In this document: piece after piece, positions 20,755 to 30,147 of the stretch
Layout of the letters: every line of letters starts with the position of its first letter
How positions within the stretch are numbered: the first letter of the stretch is position 1
Assembly: GCF_000244955.1 (NCBI RefSeq)
Contig: NZ_CM001439.1
Coordinates: 1,516,628 to 1,580,627 of the forward strand
Reading direction: 5' to 3'
DNA length: 64,000 nucleotides
Source: Saccharomonospora marina XMU15
Lineage (GTDB): Bacteria > Actinomycetota > Actinomycetes > Mycobacteriales > Pseudonocardiaceae
Made by a program: the position numbers and the translations under genes
The notes under the pieces: generated by a model
The model's database searches: none
The model's input: the letters and a program-made list of their open reading frames with translations, nothing else
Told to the model about the DNA's origin: nothing

Positions 20755-20988
20755 ATGGACGACATCGACCACCTCGACGACGATACGCTGATCATCGACT
20801 GCGATCGGTGCCAGGTACGGGGCGACGCGTGCGAGAACTGCGTCGTCAGTGTTGTACTCGGTGCCCCGCCGTCGGTGGAGTGGGACCGTGCCGAGCGGCA
20901 CGCGATTGACGTGCTCGCGGAAGCGGGCATGGTTCCTCGGCTACGGCTGGTGCCGGACGGGCCGCATCGGCGGCGCCGCGCCGGCTGA
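20755..20988 (+). CDS. Small conserved Cys4 protein
   Basis: A 77-residue acidic protein with four cysteines as two CxxC pairs (Cys16, Cys19, Cys26, Cys29), a compact site likely to bind zinc or an Fe-S cluster. A predicted amphipathic helix follows (EWDRAERHAIDVLAEAG), then a basic C terminus. Similar short proteins occur widely in actinobacteria, in my recollection often beside NlpC/P60 genes, but I know of no assigned function. The start is ATG 20755 with a leaderless-type promoter. Confidence 0.75.
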   Translation: MDDIDHLDDDTLIIDCDRCQVRGDACENCVVSVVLGAPPSVEWDRAERHAIDVLAEAGMVPRLRLVPDGPHRRRRAG

Positions 20989-21199
20989 AACGCTGTCGAA
21001 TTCGAATACACCCGACAAAACCACTGAGCGCTAACCATTCGACGAACGGTCACTCCGATCAGGTGAACGGTTCTCGGCGCTTTAGCTCAGATGTGTCGTA
21101 TGCATCACATCGAGCGACTATTCGCTGGTCCGAAGGCGCGGAAACGTACGGTGGCCGATTCGCCACTGTGCGCCGGTGGACTCTGCGGCATCTCTTTCG

Positions 21200-21205
21200 T
21201 AACCT
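21200..21205 (+). promoter_or_regulatory. Candidate -10 element of the NlpC/P60 gene
   Basis: TAACCT at 21200-21205 would start transcription near 21212 and give a leader of about 217 bases containing the structured element at 21259-21401. Confidence 0.4.
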
Positions 21206-21258
21206 GTCCGAGATCTCGCGCCAGTCAGCCGTTCCACCAGGGTCGGCGACGCGGGATC

Positions 21259-21401
21259 GCCGCCGAGGCAGCTTGTCGGGGAGCTGTGCCGGACCACCAC
21301 GTGATTTCAGGCGCGACGCGCCACTCGCTGCGCTCCGCGCTGCCTGACGAATCACGATCGCCGAGGGCCCCCGACCTCGTGCGGGGTGGGCAGGCAGGCG
21401 G
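21259..21401 (+). promoter_or_regulatory. Structured 5' leader, candidate c-di-AMP (ydaO-type) riboswitch
   Basis: Three helices nest inside one another: 21259-21264 with 21396-21401 (GCCGCC/GGCGGC), 21275-21281 with 21368-21374 (GTCGGGG/CCCCGAC), and 21300-21306 with 21350-21356 (CGTGATT/AATCACG). The innermost loop carries another GC-rich stem. ydaO-type riboswitches are known to precede NlpC/P60 and Rpf wall-hydrolase genes in actinobacteria, and the CCGCCGAG and GGACCACCACGTGATTTC stretches resemble their conserved parts. However, the usual CAGCTAAC-like 3' motif is not seen. The fold is seen; the ligand is inference. The rest of the 440-base gap (20989-21258) shows nothing else clear. 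Confidence 0.45.
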
Positions 21402-21428
21402 CCGGAGAGCAAAGGAGAGACGCGCGAC

Positions 21429-22478
21429 GTGCAGTCGCATCCCGTGAAACGTGTGGTGTCGGGAGCGTTGGCGGCCTCCGCTGTGATCGCGGCAGTCACC
21501 TTCACCCAGACTCCAGCCACGGCTTCCCCTACCCCCGCCCTCCAACAACCCCAGAGCAGTTCCGAGGCTTTGGAGAAATATCGCGAGCTGGCGAGCAAGG
21601 CCGAGAAGCTCAACGAGGAGTATCTGAAGGCCCAGGAGGACCTCAAGGCCAAAGAGGCCGAACTGAAGAAGGTCAGCGGCACGCTGAAGCAGGCCAAGAA
21701 GGCCCAGCAGCGGGCGATGGCCGATGTGGAACGGTTCCGCGTCGACGTCGACAGGTTCGCGGGTGCTTCGTTCACAGCGGGCAGCCAGTTGAACAAGATG
21801 TCGGCTCTGCTCACCGGCAGTTCCGCGCAGGACTTCCTCGACCGGTCCTCCGCGCTGGACGTCCTCGCCACGGACAAGAACGAGGCACTGCAGCGGTTGC
21901 AGGGTGCTGTGGACAAGGCCACGGCCGCCGAGCAGCAGGCGTCGGAAGCGCGCCGCAAGGCACAGCAGGCCAAGGACGCCGCCGCGAAGCTGGCCGCCGA
22001 CATCGAGGCCCGAAAGGAACGTCTCGACGAGCAGGTCGACGATCTCGCCGAGCAGGCGGGACTGCTTTCGGACTCCGATGTGGCCGCGCAGCAGGACACC
22101 GGTGTCGACATCGGCCCGGTGCAGGCACCGGGACCGGCCGCGCAGGCGGCGGTGGACGCGGCGCTGAGCGTGCGGGGCAGCCCCTACGTCTGGGGCGCTA
22201 CGGGCCCGGATTCCTTCGACTGTTCCGGGCTTACCCAGTGGGCCTATGCACAGGCAGGCATCAGCATCCCCCGGACGAGCAGTTCACAGTCGACGTACGG
22301 AACCCCGGTTTCGCGCAGCCAGCTGCAGCCCGGTGACCTGGTGTTCTACTACTCGCCGGTCTCACACGTCGGCATCTACCTCGGCGACGGCATGATGGTG
22401 CACGCGCCCACCTCGGGTGACGTGGTCAAAGTCTCGCCGTTGCAGGACGAGTACAGCGGAGCGCGCCGAGTCGCGTGA
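21429..22478 (+). CDS. Secreted NlpC/P60 peptidoglycan endopeptidase
   Basis: A 349-residue exported hydrolase, the counterpart by position of M. tuberculosis Rv2190c. It has a signal peptide (residues about 1-34), a coiled coil (about 45-220) rich in Lys, Glu and Ala, and a C-terminal NlpC/P60 domain with the full catalytic set: Cys265 in FDCSGLT, His313 in SHVGIYLG and His325 in MVHAP. Such enzymes cut D-Glu to mDAP bonds in stem peptides during septation and growth. GTG 21429 follows AAAGGAGAG. The structured leader suggests control at the RNA level. Compare the degenerate P60 half encoded at 18743-20518. Confidence 0.9.
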   Translation: MQSHPVKRVVSGALAASAVIAAVTFTQTPATASPTPALQQPQSSSEALEKYRELASKAEKLNEEYLKAQEDLKAKEAELKKVSGTLKQAKKAQQRAMADVERFRVDVDRFAGASFTAGSQLNKMSALLTGSSAQDFLDRSSALDVLATDKNEALQRLQGAVDKATAAEQQASEARRKAQQAKDAAAKLAADIEARKERLDEQVDDLAEQAGLLSDSDVAAQQDTGVDIGPVQAPGPAAQAAVDAALSVRGSPYVWGATGPDSFDCSGLTQWAYAQAGISIPRTSSSQSTYGTPVSRSQLQPGDLVFYYSPVSHVGIYLGDGMMVHAPTSGDVVKVSPLQDEYSGARRVA

Positions 22479-22504
22479 CGATCAGCCACCTCTCCGGGGC
22501 GGGA

Positions 22505-22510
22505 TAGTCT
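22505..22510 (+). promoter_or_regulatory. -10 element, leaderless start of pimB
   Basis: TAGTCT lies 6 bases before ATG 22517 with no ribosome binding site between. Confidence 0.45.
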
Positions 22511-22516
22511 CCCACC

Positions 22517-23683
22517 ATGCGCCGCACGCTCTTGGTGACCAACGACTTCCCGCCCCGGCCGGGTGGTATCCAGGCCTATCTCAACGCGCTGGCCACGCGG
22601 CTGCCCGCCGACGATCTGGTGGTGTACGCGCCGTCGTGGGAGCGCGGGCACACCTCGCACCGAGAGTTCGACGCCGAGGCCGCCTTCGAGGTGGTGCGCC
22701 ACCCGACCACGCTCATGCTTCCCACCCCGGATGTGCTGGCGCGTGCGCGGAGCCTGCTGCGCTCGCGTGACTGCGAAACCGTGTGGTTCGGCGCGGCGGC
22801 ACCGCTGGCGCTGCTCGGTCCCTCGCTGCGCGAGGCGGGAGCGCGGCGCGTGGTCGCCTGCACCCATGGCCACGAGGTCGGCTGGTCGATGTTGCCCGGT
22901 GCCAGGCAGGCACTGCGCCGCATCGGGGACACCGCCGACGTCGTCACGTTCGTCAGTCACTACACCCGCCGCAGGTTCGCCTCTGCGTTCGGTCCGCTCG
23001 CAGGCCTCGAACCGCTTCCGTCCGGTGTGGACTGCGAGCTGTTTCGGCCGGACGGCGCGGCTCGGGCCGAACTGCGCAAACGTTACGGTCTCGGCGATCG
23101 TCCCACCGTGGTGTGTGTGTCCCGACTCGTACCGCGCAAGGGGCAGGACATGCTGATTCGTGCGTTGCCGCTGTTGCGGAAGCGGGTTCGGGATGCGGCC
23201 CTGCTGCTCGTGGGCGGCGGTCCGTACCGCAACCGGCTGGCGAAACTGGCCGTGCAATGTGGTGTCGCCGAACACGTGGTGTTGACCGGATCGGTGCCGT
23301 GGCAGGAACTTCCCGGGCACTACGCTGCCGCAGACGTGTTCGCCATGCCCGCCCGCACCCGTGGTGGCGGGCTCGACGTGGAAGGGCTTGGCATCGTCTA
23401 CCTCGAGGCTTCGGCCACCGGCCTGCCGGTGGTGGCGGGAAACTCCGGCGGCGCTCCGGAGACGGTGCTGGACGAGGTCACCGGGCACGTCGTGGACGGA
23501 CGCAAGCTGGAGGCGATAGTGGACACCTTGGCCCCGCTGCTTTCCGACCCGGTGCGGGCGGCGCGGATGGGGGAGGCGGGCAGGCGCTGGGTCAGCGAGA
23601 ACTGGCGCTGGGACGTGCTCGCGCGGCGGCTGGTCGCTTTGCTGGACGGCACCCCGGCGTCGGAGGGCGCGCGTCCTCGCTAG
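22517..23683 (+). CDS. pimB: GDP-mannose-dependent phosphatidylinositol monomannoside mannosyltransferase
   Basis: A 388-residue GT4 family (GT-B fold) enzyme that adds the second mannose to phosphatidyl-myo-inositol mannoside at the inner face of the membrane. The N-terminal VTNDFPPRPGGIQ acceptor loop and the C-terminal nucleotide-sugar motif EGLGIVYLEASATGLPVV (EX7E) are clear, with SRLVPRKGQDMLI at the hinge. The sequence and position match mycobacterial PimB (Rv2188c). It implies PI-mannoside/lipoarabinomannan-type glycolipids in this organism. It converges on the kinase-like gene with only 3 bases between stops. Confidence 0.88.
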   Translation: MRRTLLVTNDFPPRPGGIQAYLNALATRLPADDLVVYAPSWERGHTSHREFDAEAAFEVVRHPTTLMLPTPDVLARARSLLRSRDCETVWFGAAAPLALLGPSLREAGARRVVACTHGHEVGWSMLPGARQALRRIGDTADVVTFVSHYTRRRFASAFGPLAGLEPLPSGVDCELFRPDGAARAELRKRYGLGDRPTVVCVSRLVPRKGQDMLIRALPLLRKRVRDAALLLVGGGPYRNRLAKLAVQCGVAEHVVLTGSVPWQELPGHYAAADVFAMPARTRGGGLDVEGLGIVYLEASATGLPVVAGNSGGAPETVLDEVTGHVVDGRKLEAIVDTLAPLLSDPVRAARMGEAGRRWVSENWRWDVLARRLVALLDGTPASEGARPR

Positions 23684-23686
23684 CTC

Positions 23687-24325
23687 TCACCCGCGCACGG
23701 CGGGATGGTCGGGGTGGTCCATGCGCACCACGACGTCGGCGGTCTCGGTGGGTGCCACCTCGTGTTCGTAGCGCCGGTAGGCGGGAAGCGCCCAGTGCTC
23801 TGGCATCGGCAGCCTGCGGCGCAGTGCGGCAGCCGAAAGCCACAGGTGCACCGTGAGGTCGAAATCCAGGCCCCTGCCGAGCAGCAACTCGCCGTCGAGC
23901 AGGAGCACCGCGCCCTGCGCGAGTTCGGTACGAGGCAACCGGTAGGCGCGGTCCCGGCCGCGATCCCACAGCGCGGGCAACACCTGCCCCGTGCCACCGG
24001 GCGCGAGTGGGCCGATCACCTCGCGGCGCAGCGCGCCGGTGTCGAGCCAGTCGTCGTAGCGCGCGTCGGGATCGTGGCGGCCCCGTTCCAGCCGCAGCGA
24101 AGCAGGCCGCAGAAAATCCCAGGCCGACACGCGCAGCACGTCGCGCCCTCGCACGCGCAGCGGGTCAACCAGCGCGTCGGCGAGCGCGGCAGGGTCGGTG
24201 GCGATGGCGGGCCCGTCGAGGGCGACGCGGGCCCACCGCGTTGCGGGAAGGGCGGCGACGCGATCGGCGAGCTCCATGACGAGCCGTTCCGGCGAAATGG
24301 GCCGAAACCGCGTGCTGGTCGCCAT
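23687..24325 (-). CDS. Uridine kinase-like protein with degenerate P-loop
   Basis: A 212-residue protein resembling the uridine kinase/phosphoribulokinase-type P-loop fold in order and in motifs such as [17 protein letters not shown] and [14 protein letters not shown]. Where a Walker A motif should follow the first strand (WARVALDGP) the sequence is [13 protein letters not shown], with no GK(S/T). ATP binding in the normal way is therefore doubtful. Annotated actinobacterial homologues are often called uridine kinase, but catalysis should not be assumed. ATG 24325 is chosen over the distant start at 24430, which would overlap the bioA promoter region. Confidence 0.7.
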   Translation of the reverse strand: MATSTRFRPISPERLVMELADRVAALPATRWARVALDGPAIATDPAALADALVDPLRVRGRDVLRVSAWDFLRPASLRLERGRHDPDARYDDWLDTGALRREVIGPLAPGGTGQVLPALWDRGRDRAYRLPRTELAQGAVLLLDGELLLGRGLDFDLTVHLWLSAAALRRRLPMPEHWALPAYRRYEHEVAPTETADVVVRMDHPDHPAVRG

Positions 24326-24394
24326 GCCGGTCACGGTAGTCGGCGCGTGGCCGAGGCGGCTGCGGACGGGGCGGGCGGCCGGGCGGTGCCGTCG

Positions 24395-24400
24395 TAGAGT
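24395..24400 (+). promoter_or_regulatory. -10 element, leaderless start of bioA
   Basis: TAGAGT lies 7 bases before ATG 24408 with no ribosome binding site between. Confidence 0.5.
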
Positions 24401-24407
24401 GCGCGCT

Positions 24408-25733
24408 ATGACCTCCTCCGACCCCTCCACACCCCCGCAGGCACGCTCCGCCGACTCGATCAGGCAACTGCTCGCGCTCGACGCCGAACACGTGTGGCAT
24501 CCCTACGGGCCGATGCCGGGCACGGTGGCGCCGCTGCTGGTCGAGGAGGCACATGGCGTGCGGCTGCGGCTGGCCGACGGGCGGGAGTTGGTGGACGGCA
24601 TGTCGTCGTGGTGGTCGGCGATCCACGGTTACCGTCACCCCGCGCTCGACGCCGCGCTGACCGAACAGGCGGGCAGGATGAGCCACGTCATGTTCGGCGG
24701 CCTGACCCACGAGCCCGCGATCCGGCTGGCCACCACTCTCGCCGACATCACGCCTGGTGAGCTGCGACACGTGTTCCTTTGCGACTCCGGTTCGGTTTCG
24801 GTCGAGGTGGCCATCAAGATGTGCCTGCAGTACTGGCGCTCTTTGGGCAGGCGGGGCAAGAGCAGGCTGCTGACGTGGCGCGGCGGCTACCACGGCGACA
24901 CGTTCCACCCGATGAGCGTTTGCGATCCCGAGGGCGGGATGCACGCGCTGTGGCGGGGAGTGCTGCCGGAGCAGCTGTTCGTTCCGGCGCCGCCTGCGGG
25001 GTTCGGCGCCGAGCCCGACCGTGCCTACGTCGAGGAACTCGTGCGCACCGTGGAACGCCACGCCGACGAGTTGGCCGCGGTGATCGTGGAGCCGGTGGTG
25101 CAGGGTGCGGGCGGGATGCGTTTCCACAACCCGGAGTACCTGCGTGTGCTGCGGGAGGTGACCGAGGCCTGCGACGTGCTGCTGGTCTTCGACGAGATCG
25201 CCACCGGCTTCGGGCGAACCGGTGAGCTGTTCGCGGCCGAACACGCTGGGGTGTGTCCTGACGTGCTGTGCGTAGGCAAGGCGCTGACGGGCGGCTACCT
25301 GACCATGGCGGCCGCGTTGTGCACACCACGGGTGGCCCGGGGCATCTCGGCGGGTGAGGTGCCCGTGCTGGCGCACGGACCGACCTTCATGGGTAACCCG
25401 CTGGCCGCCGCCGTCGCGAACGCCTCGGTGGACCTGCTGGCCGACGGGTCGTGGCGTGCCGATGTCGCCAGGATCGAGGCGGGGTTGCGCACCGGACTGG
25501 CACCGGCCGCCGCCGTGCCCGGTGTCGTGGACGTGCGGGTGCTCGGTGGCATCGGGGTCGTCCAACTCGACCACCAGGTGGACGCGGCCGCCGCGACCGA
25601 GGCGCTCACCGCGCGCGGGGTGTGGCTGCGCCCGTTCCGCGACCTGATCTACACGATGCCGCCCTACGTGTGCGACGACACCGACGTCGCGGCGATCGCG
25701 GGGGCGATGGTCGCCGCGGCACGAGTGGCGTGA
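24408..25733 (+). CDS. bioA: Adenosylmethionine-8-amino-7-oxononanoate aminotransferase
   Basis: A 441-residue PLP enzyme that converts KAPA to DAPA in biotin synthesis, using S-adenosylmethionine as amino donor. Motifs include HVWHPYGPM near the N terminus, [13 protein letters not shown] (substrate and SAM site), [27 protein letters not shown] with the PLP-ring Asp, and [14 protein letters not shown] with the Schiff-base Lys. The related genes bioD and bioB follow, but the SulP-carbonic anhydrase gene lies between. bioF is not present in the window. Confidence 0.95.
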   Translation: MTSSDPSTPPQARSADSIRQLLALDAEHVWHPYGPMPGTVAPLLVEEAHGVRLRLADGRELVDGMSSWWSAIHGYRHPALDAALTEQAGRMSHVMFGGLTHEPAIRLATTLADITPGELRHVFLCDSGSVSVEVAIKMCLQYWRSLGRRGKSRLLTWRGGYHGDTFHPMSVCDPEGGMHALWRGVLPEQLFVPAPPAGFGAEPDRAYVEELVRTVERHADELAAVIVEPVVQGAGGMRFHNPEYLRVLREVTEACDVLLVFDEIATGFGRTGELFAAEHAGVCPDVLCVGKALTGGYLTMAAALCTPRVARGISAGEVPVLAHGPTFMGNPLAAAVANASVDLLADGSWRADVARIEAGLRTGLAPAAAVPGVVDVRVLGGIGVVQLDHQVDAAAATEALTARGVWLRPFRDLIYTMPPYVCDDTDVAAIAGAMVAAARVA

Positions 25734-25992
25734 TCCATTCAAGATCACCTGATCTGGTTTGGACCGTCGGTCCACGTTGGTAAACGATCACGTACGGCGA
25801 CCCTTTTTCGTTGCGAGGTAGTGGATCGGGTGAGCACCACGTGTGCCTCGCGTGTGCAGGCCGGTGCTGGATGTTCGTTTCGTGACGGTCACGCTGCCCC
25901 GAATCCGGGTGCGCCTGCCCGCGGCGGCGGACAACTCGGCGACTCTTCGGTTATCTGGTGTGGACGCCAGAAGCCGATCGGAAGGGTTGTCC

Positions 25993-28266
25993 ATGGCAAG
26001 CAGCGCCTGCGAGGGTGCGGACGGGCAGCGGACGCGCGGCAGGTACGCGACACGCTTGAACAGTGTGCTGCGCCACGATCTGCCCGCTTCGCTCGTGGTC
26101 TTCCTCGTCGCCGTACCGCTGTCGCTCGGCATCGCGCTGGCTTCCGGCGCGCCGATCGCCGCCGGGCTGATCGCGGCGATCGTCGGTGGTGTGGTGGCAG
26201 GCGCGGCCGGCGGCTCGGTGTTGCAGGTCAGCGGGCCCGCCGCGGGCCTGACGGTGGTGATGGCACAGACCATCGAGTCGTTCGGCTGGGTCGTCACGTG
26301 CGCGATCACGGTCGCGGCCGGGGTGATGCAGGTGCTGTTCGGGCTGAGCCGCGTCGCCCGTGCCGCACTGGCGATCTCACCCGCGATCGTGCACGGCATG
26401 CTGGCGGGCATCGGCGTGACGCTGGTGCTGGGACAGCTGCACATCGTGCTCGGCGGTTCCCCGCAGAGTTCCGCGATCGCCAACATCGCGCAACTGCCGG
26501 GACAACTCGTCGGGCACCACGATGCCGCCGCGTTGCTCGGCGTGCTGACGATCGGCGTCCTGCTGTTGTGGCCGAAGCTGCCGGTGCTCAAGGCGATACC
26601 CGCGCCGCTTGCCGCGATCACACTGGTGTCCGCGCTGGCCGCGGTGACCGCCATGCCGGTGGAGCGGGTGAGCCTGCCCGACGACCTGCTCGCCGTCGAA
26701 CTGGCACCGCGACTGCCGGAGGGGCGCTGGCTGGAGTTCGCCGTGGCCGTGCTGACGATCGCGTTGATCGCCAGTGTCGAGACACTGCTTTCGGCGGTCG
26801 CGGTCGACAAGATGCACACCGGCAGGCGAGCCGATCTCAACCGCGAACTCGTCGGTCAGGGCATGGCCAACATGACCTCCGGCATGCTCGGTGGGCTGCC
26901 GGTGACCGGGGTCATCGTGCGCAGTTCCACCAACGTGCGTGCCGGGGCCCGTTCACGGGTCTCGGCGGTGCTGCACGGGCTGTGGATCCTGCTGTTCACC
27001 GTGGCGCTGGCGGGGCTGATCGAGAGCATTCCGCTGGCCGCGCTGGCGGGTCTGCTGGTCTACGTCGGCGCCCGGCTGGTGGACATCCGCCACATCCGGC
27101 AGGTTCGCGGGCACGGCGACCTCCCGGTGTACGCCGTGACCCTGCTGGGCGTGGTGCTGATCGACCTGCTGTCCGGCGTGCTGATCGGTATCGGCCTGGC
27201 GCTCGCACTGATGTTGCGCCGCACCATGTGGTCGGGCATCCATGTGGTGGGCGACGGTGCTCAGCGCCGCATCGTCGTCGAGGGTGTGCTCACCTTCCTG
27301 TCGGTGCCGCGGCTTTCGGCCGTGCTCGGCACCATCGGCTCCGGCACGACGGTCAGGTTGGAACTCGTGGTCGACTATCTCGATCACGCCGCGTTCGAGT
27401 GCCTGTCGAGCTGGCAACAGGAGCACGAACGAAGCGGCGGCACGGTGGTGGTCGACGAGATTGGGCACCCCTGGTTCGCCAGCGGCAAGTCCGAGTCGCC
27501 GACCGTGCGCAGGCACGAGGTACGGCGGCCGGTGCCGCGCTGGCTGGCGCCGTGGTCGGAGTGGATGGCGAAGGACTTCGGGGTCGCGATCCCCGGGCAA
27601 CGCGCGCGCCCGCTACATCGAGGTACCTCGGAGTTCCAGTGGCGAACGGCGCCGCTGGTACAGGAGATGCTCAGCAGGCTGGCCGAAGGTCAGCAGCCGC
27701 ACACGCTGTTCATCGCGTGCGCCGACGCAAGGATCGTGCCGAACATCATCACCACGAGCGGCCCGGGAGACCTGTTCACCGTCCGCAACATCGGCAACTT
27801 CGTTCCGCCGGTCCGTGACGAGCAGGCGGTTGCGGATCCGGTTTCGGTGGACGTTTCGGTGTCGGCGTCGATCGAGTACGCGGTGGAGGTGCTGAAGGTC
27901 CGCGAGATCGTGGTGTGCGGCCATTCCTCGTGCGCGGCGATGGCGGCGCTGCTCGGTGAGCTACCACCGGGCATGCCCGCGCTGTCCCGATGGCTGCGGC
28001 ACGGCGAGCCGACCCGGCATCGCCACGTGACCGAGCAGGCGGTCACGCTCGACGGTGACGTGCCGCAGCGTCCCGGTGACCGGCTGGCGTTGCACAACGT
28101 GCTGCAACAGCTCGACCACCTGCGTGCTCACCCGGTTGTGGAGCGGGCACAGCGCACCGGCGAACTGCACCTGACCGGCATGTACTTCGACGTCGGTAAG
28201 GCGCAGGTGTACCTGTTCGACCCCGATGGCGACTGTTTCGTCCCCGCAGGCGTGAAGGCCGGGTGA
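25993..28266 (+). CDS. SulP-family anion transporter fused to beta-carbonic anhydrase
   Basis: A 757-residue membrane fusion. Residues about 20-410 form the SulP transporter with 10 or more helices (AVPLSLGIALASGAPIAAGL, QVSGPAAGLTVV, GMANMTSGMLGGLPVTG). A STAS-like segment follows (about 415-495). Residues about 545-757 are a beta-carbonic anhydrase with intact zinc and active-site residues: Cys576, Asp578 and Arg580 in CADAR, and His644 and Cys647 in GHSSC. The domain order is that of M. tuberculosis Rv3273. Likely role: bicarbonate (or sulfate) uptake coupled to CO2/HCO3- exchange. ATG 25993 follows GGAAGGG; the 50-residue extension to 25843 does not look protein-like. Confidence 0.88.
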   Translation: MASSACEGADGQRTRGRYATRLNSVLRHDLPASLVVFLVAVPLSLGIALASGAPIAAGLIAAIVGGVVAGAAGGSVLQVSGPAAGLTVVMAQTIESFGWVVTCAITVAAGVMQVLFGLSRVARAALAISPAIVHGMLAGIGVTLVLGQLHIVLGGSPQSSAIANIAQLPGQLVGHHDAAALLGVLTIGVLLLWPKLPVLKAIPAPLAAITLVSALAAVTAMPVERVSLPDDLLAVELAPRLPEGRWLEFAVAVLTIALIASVETLLSAVAVDKMHTGRRADLNRELVGQGMANMTSGMLGGLPVTGVIVRSSTNVRAGARSRVSAVLHGLWILLFTVALAGLIESIPLAALAGLLVYVGARLVDIRHIRQVRGHGDLPVYAVTLLGVVLIDLLSGVLIGIGLALALMLRRTMWSGIHVVGDGAQRRIVVEGVLTFLSVPRLSAVLGTIGSGTTVRLELVVDYLDHAAFECLSSWQQEHERSGGTVVVDEIGHPWFASGKSESPTVRRHEVRRPVPRWLAPWSEWMAKDFGVAIPGQRARPLHRGTSEFQWRTAPLVQEMLSRLAEGQQPHTLFIACADARIVPNIITTSGPGDLFTVRNIGNFVPPVRDEQAVADPVSVDVSVSASIEYAVEVLKVREIVVCGHSSCAAMAALLGELPPGMPALSRWLRHGEPTRHRHVTEQAVTLDGDVPQRPGDRLALHNVLQQLDHLRAHPVVERAQRTGELHLTGMYFDVGKAQVYLFDPDGDCFVPAGVKAG

Positions 28267-28287
28267 AGGCAGGTGGCGGGCTCGGAC

Positions 28288-28293
28288 TAGGGT
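28288..28293 (+). promoter_or_regulatory. -10 element, leaderless start of bioD
   Basis: TAGGGT lies 7 bases before GTG 28301 with no ribosome binding site between. Confidence 0.45.
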
Positions 28294-28300
28294 CGCGAGC

Positions 28301-29023
28301 GTGACCGTGCTGGTGATCTCTGGAACGGGGACCGGCGTCGGCAAGACAGTCGTGACCGCGGCCATCGCCGCGCTGGCCGCCGAGCGTGGCGAACGCGTCG
28401 CGGTACTCAAGCCCGCGCAGACCGGGGTCGCCGACGCGGAGCCGGGCGATCTCGCGGAGGTGCGCCGCCTTGCCGGTGCTGTCACCACCCGCGAGTTGCG
28501 CCGCTACCCGGACCCGCTGTCTCCTGAGGCCGCCGCCCGCCGCTGCGGTCTCGATCCCGTCACGCCGGCGGAGGCGGCGAGTGCGGCCGGTGAGCTGCAC
28601 GCCAGCCACGATCTGGTGCTGGTGGAGGGCGCGGGTGGGTTGTTGGTGCGGTTCGATCCGGCGGGGGGCACGCTTGCCGACGTCGCGTGGTCGTTGGGTG
28701 CTCCGCTGCTGATCGTGGCGCAGGCGGGGTTGGGCACGCTGAACGCCACGGCGCTGACCGCGGAGGTCGCCACCCGCAGAGGTCTTGACGTGGCGGGGGT
28801 GGTGATCGGTTCCTGGCCTGCCGAACCGGACCTGGCCTCGCGCTGCAACCTCGGTGACCTTCCGGTCGCCGCTGGTGCGCCGCTGCTCGGCGCGATCGCC
28901 GAGGGAGCAGCGGGGCAGCAGGCGCACCGGTTCCTCGAGCACGCCAGGTACGGGCTGTCGCCGTGGTTCGGCGGCGAGTTCGACCCGGAATGCTTCACCG
29001 GCAGGATGGCGAGCCAGGCCTGA
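28301..29023 (+). CDS. bioD: Dethiobiotin synthetase
   Basis: A 240-residue ATP-dependent enzyme that closes the ureido ring of DAPA with CO2 to give dethiobiotin. The P-loop GTGTGVGKT is at residues about 8-16, then LKPAQTGV with the substrate Lys, and VEGAGGLLVR. Its CO2 substrate makes the neighbouring carbonic anhydrase fusion notable. It starts 34 bases after the SulP-CA stop, yet has its own -10 element. Confidence 0.95.
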   Translation: MTVLVISGTGTGVGKTVVTAAIAALAAERGERVAVLKPAQTGVADAEPGDLAEVRRLAGAVTTRELRRYPDPLSPEAAARRCGLDPVTPAEAASAAGELHASHDLVLVEGAGGLLVRFDPAGGTLADVAWSLGAPLLIVAQAGLGTLNATALTAEVATRRGLDVAGVVIGSWPAEPDLASRCNLGDLPVAAGAPLLGAIAEGAAGQQAHRFLEHARYGLSPWFGGEFDPECFTGRMASQA

Positions 29024-29130
29024 GCCCGCACGGTAGCCGCCCAACACGGACGTGACCCAGGTCGCTGTGTGGCGCGGGGCGGGTACGTCACACTCGATCG
29101 AACAGGCGAACAGCAGGCGAAGGAGATGGC

Positions 29131-30147
29131 GTGACGGCCGCAACCACCGAGGCGGAAATCCTCACGATCGCGCGTGAGCAGGTACTCCAGCGGGGCGAGG
29201 GACTGTCCGAGGAACAGGTGCTACAGGTGCTGCGGCTCGGTGACGAACACCTCACCGGCCTGCTGGCGCTCGCGCACGACGTGCGGATGCGCTGGTGCGG
29301 GCCAGAGGTCGAGGTCGAGGGCATCGTCAGTGTCAAGACGGGCGGCTGCCCGGAGGACTGCCACTTCTGCTCGCAGTCGGGCCGGTTCCCGACGCCGGTG
29401 CGGTCGGCCTGGCTCGACATCCCGGGGTTGGTGAAGGCGGCCGCCGAGACCGCGGCCACCGGTGCCACCGAGTTCTGCATCGTCGCGGCCGTGCGTGGCC
29501 CTGACGCGAGGTTGCTGTCGCAGGTACGCGACGGGATCGCCGCCATCAGGGAGTCCGGCAACGACATCCAGATCGCGTGCTCGCTGGGAATGCTGACCCA
29601 GGACCAGGTGGACGAACTCGTCGCCATGGGTGTGCACCGGTACAACCACAACCTGGAGACGGCACGGTCGCACTTTCCGAACGTGGTCACCACTCACACC
29701 TGGGAGGAGCGGTGGGAGACCCTGCGGATGGTGCGCGCCGCGGGCATGGAGGTCTGCTGCGGCGGCATCATCGGGATGGGGGAGAGCGACGAGCAGCGAG
29801 CCGAGTTCGCCGTTCAGCTCGCGGCGCTGGAGCCCGACGAGGTGCCGATGAACTTCCTCATCCCACAGCCGGGTACGCCGTACGAGTCCTACGAGGTCGT
29901 CGAGGGCAAGGACGCGCTTCGGGTGGTGGCGGCGTTTCGGCTCGCCATGCCACGCACGATGCTGCGGTTCGCGGGCGGTCGGGAGCTGACCCTGGGCGAC
30001 CTCGGTGCGGAGCAGGGGATGCTCGGCGGGATCAACGCGATCATCGTCGGCAACTACCTGACCAACCTCGGCCGCCCCGCGCAGCGGGACCTCGACATGC
30101 TCGGCGAGCTGAAGATGCCGATCAAGGCGCTGAGCGAGACGCTGTGA
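29131..30147 (+). CDS. bioB: Biotin synthase
   Basis: A 338-residue radical SAM enzyme that inserts sulfur into dethiobiotin. The 4Fe-4S motif CPEDCHFC (Cys73, Cys77, Cys80) is intact, followed by SQSGRF. Later Cys residues in [13 protein letters not shown] and the Arg of RFAGGR belong to the auxiliary-cluster region. GTG 29131 has a good AAGGAGATGG site. The stop overlaps the start of the BsaP-like gene (GTGA), so the two are translationally coupled. Confidence 0.95.
   Translation: MTAATTEAEILTIAREQVLQRGEGLSEEQVLQVLRLGDEHLTGLLALAHDVRMRWCGPEVEVEGIVSVKTGGCPEDCHFCSQSGRFPTPVRSAWLDIPGLVKAAAETAATGATEFCIVAAVRGPDARLLSQVRDGIAAIRESGNDIQIACSLGMLTQDQVDELVAMGVHRYNHNLETARSHFPNVVTTHTWEERWETLRMVRAAGMEVCCGGIIGMGESDEQRAEFAVQLAALEPDEVPMNFLIPQPGTPYESYEVVEGKDALRVVAAFRLAMPRTMLRFAGGRELTLGDLGAEQGMLGGINAIIVGNYLTNLGRPAQRDLDMLGELKMPIKALSETL

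Noticed and set aside
21078-21150. tRNA-like D-arm sequence (TTTAGCTCAG)
   Set aside because: No matching acceptor stem, anticodon arm or T-arm (GTTCRANNC) follows at the right distance.
25741-25792. BioQ or BirA-type operator downstream of bioA (GGACCGTCGGTCC)
   Set aside because: A short chance palindrome after a stop codon, with no match to a biotin operator that I can support.
25843-25992. N-terminal extension of the SulP-carbonic anhydrase protein
   Set aside because: The extra 50 residues do not resemble the family, and ATG 25993 has a ribosome binding site.
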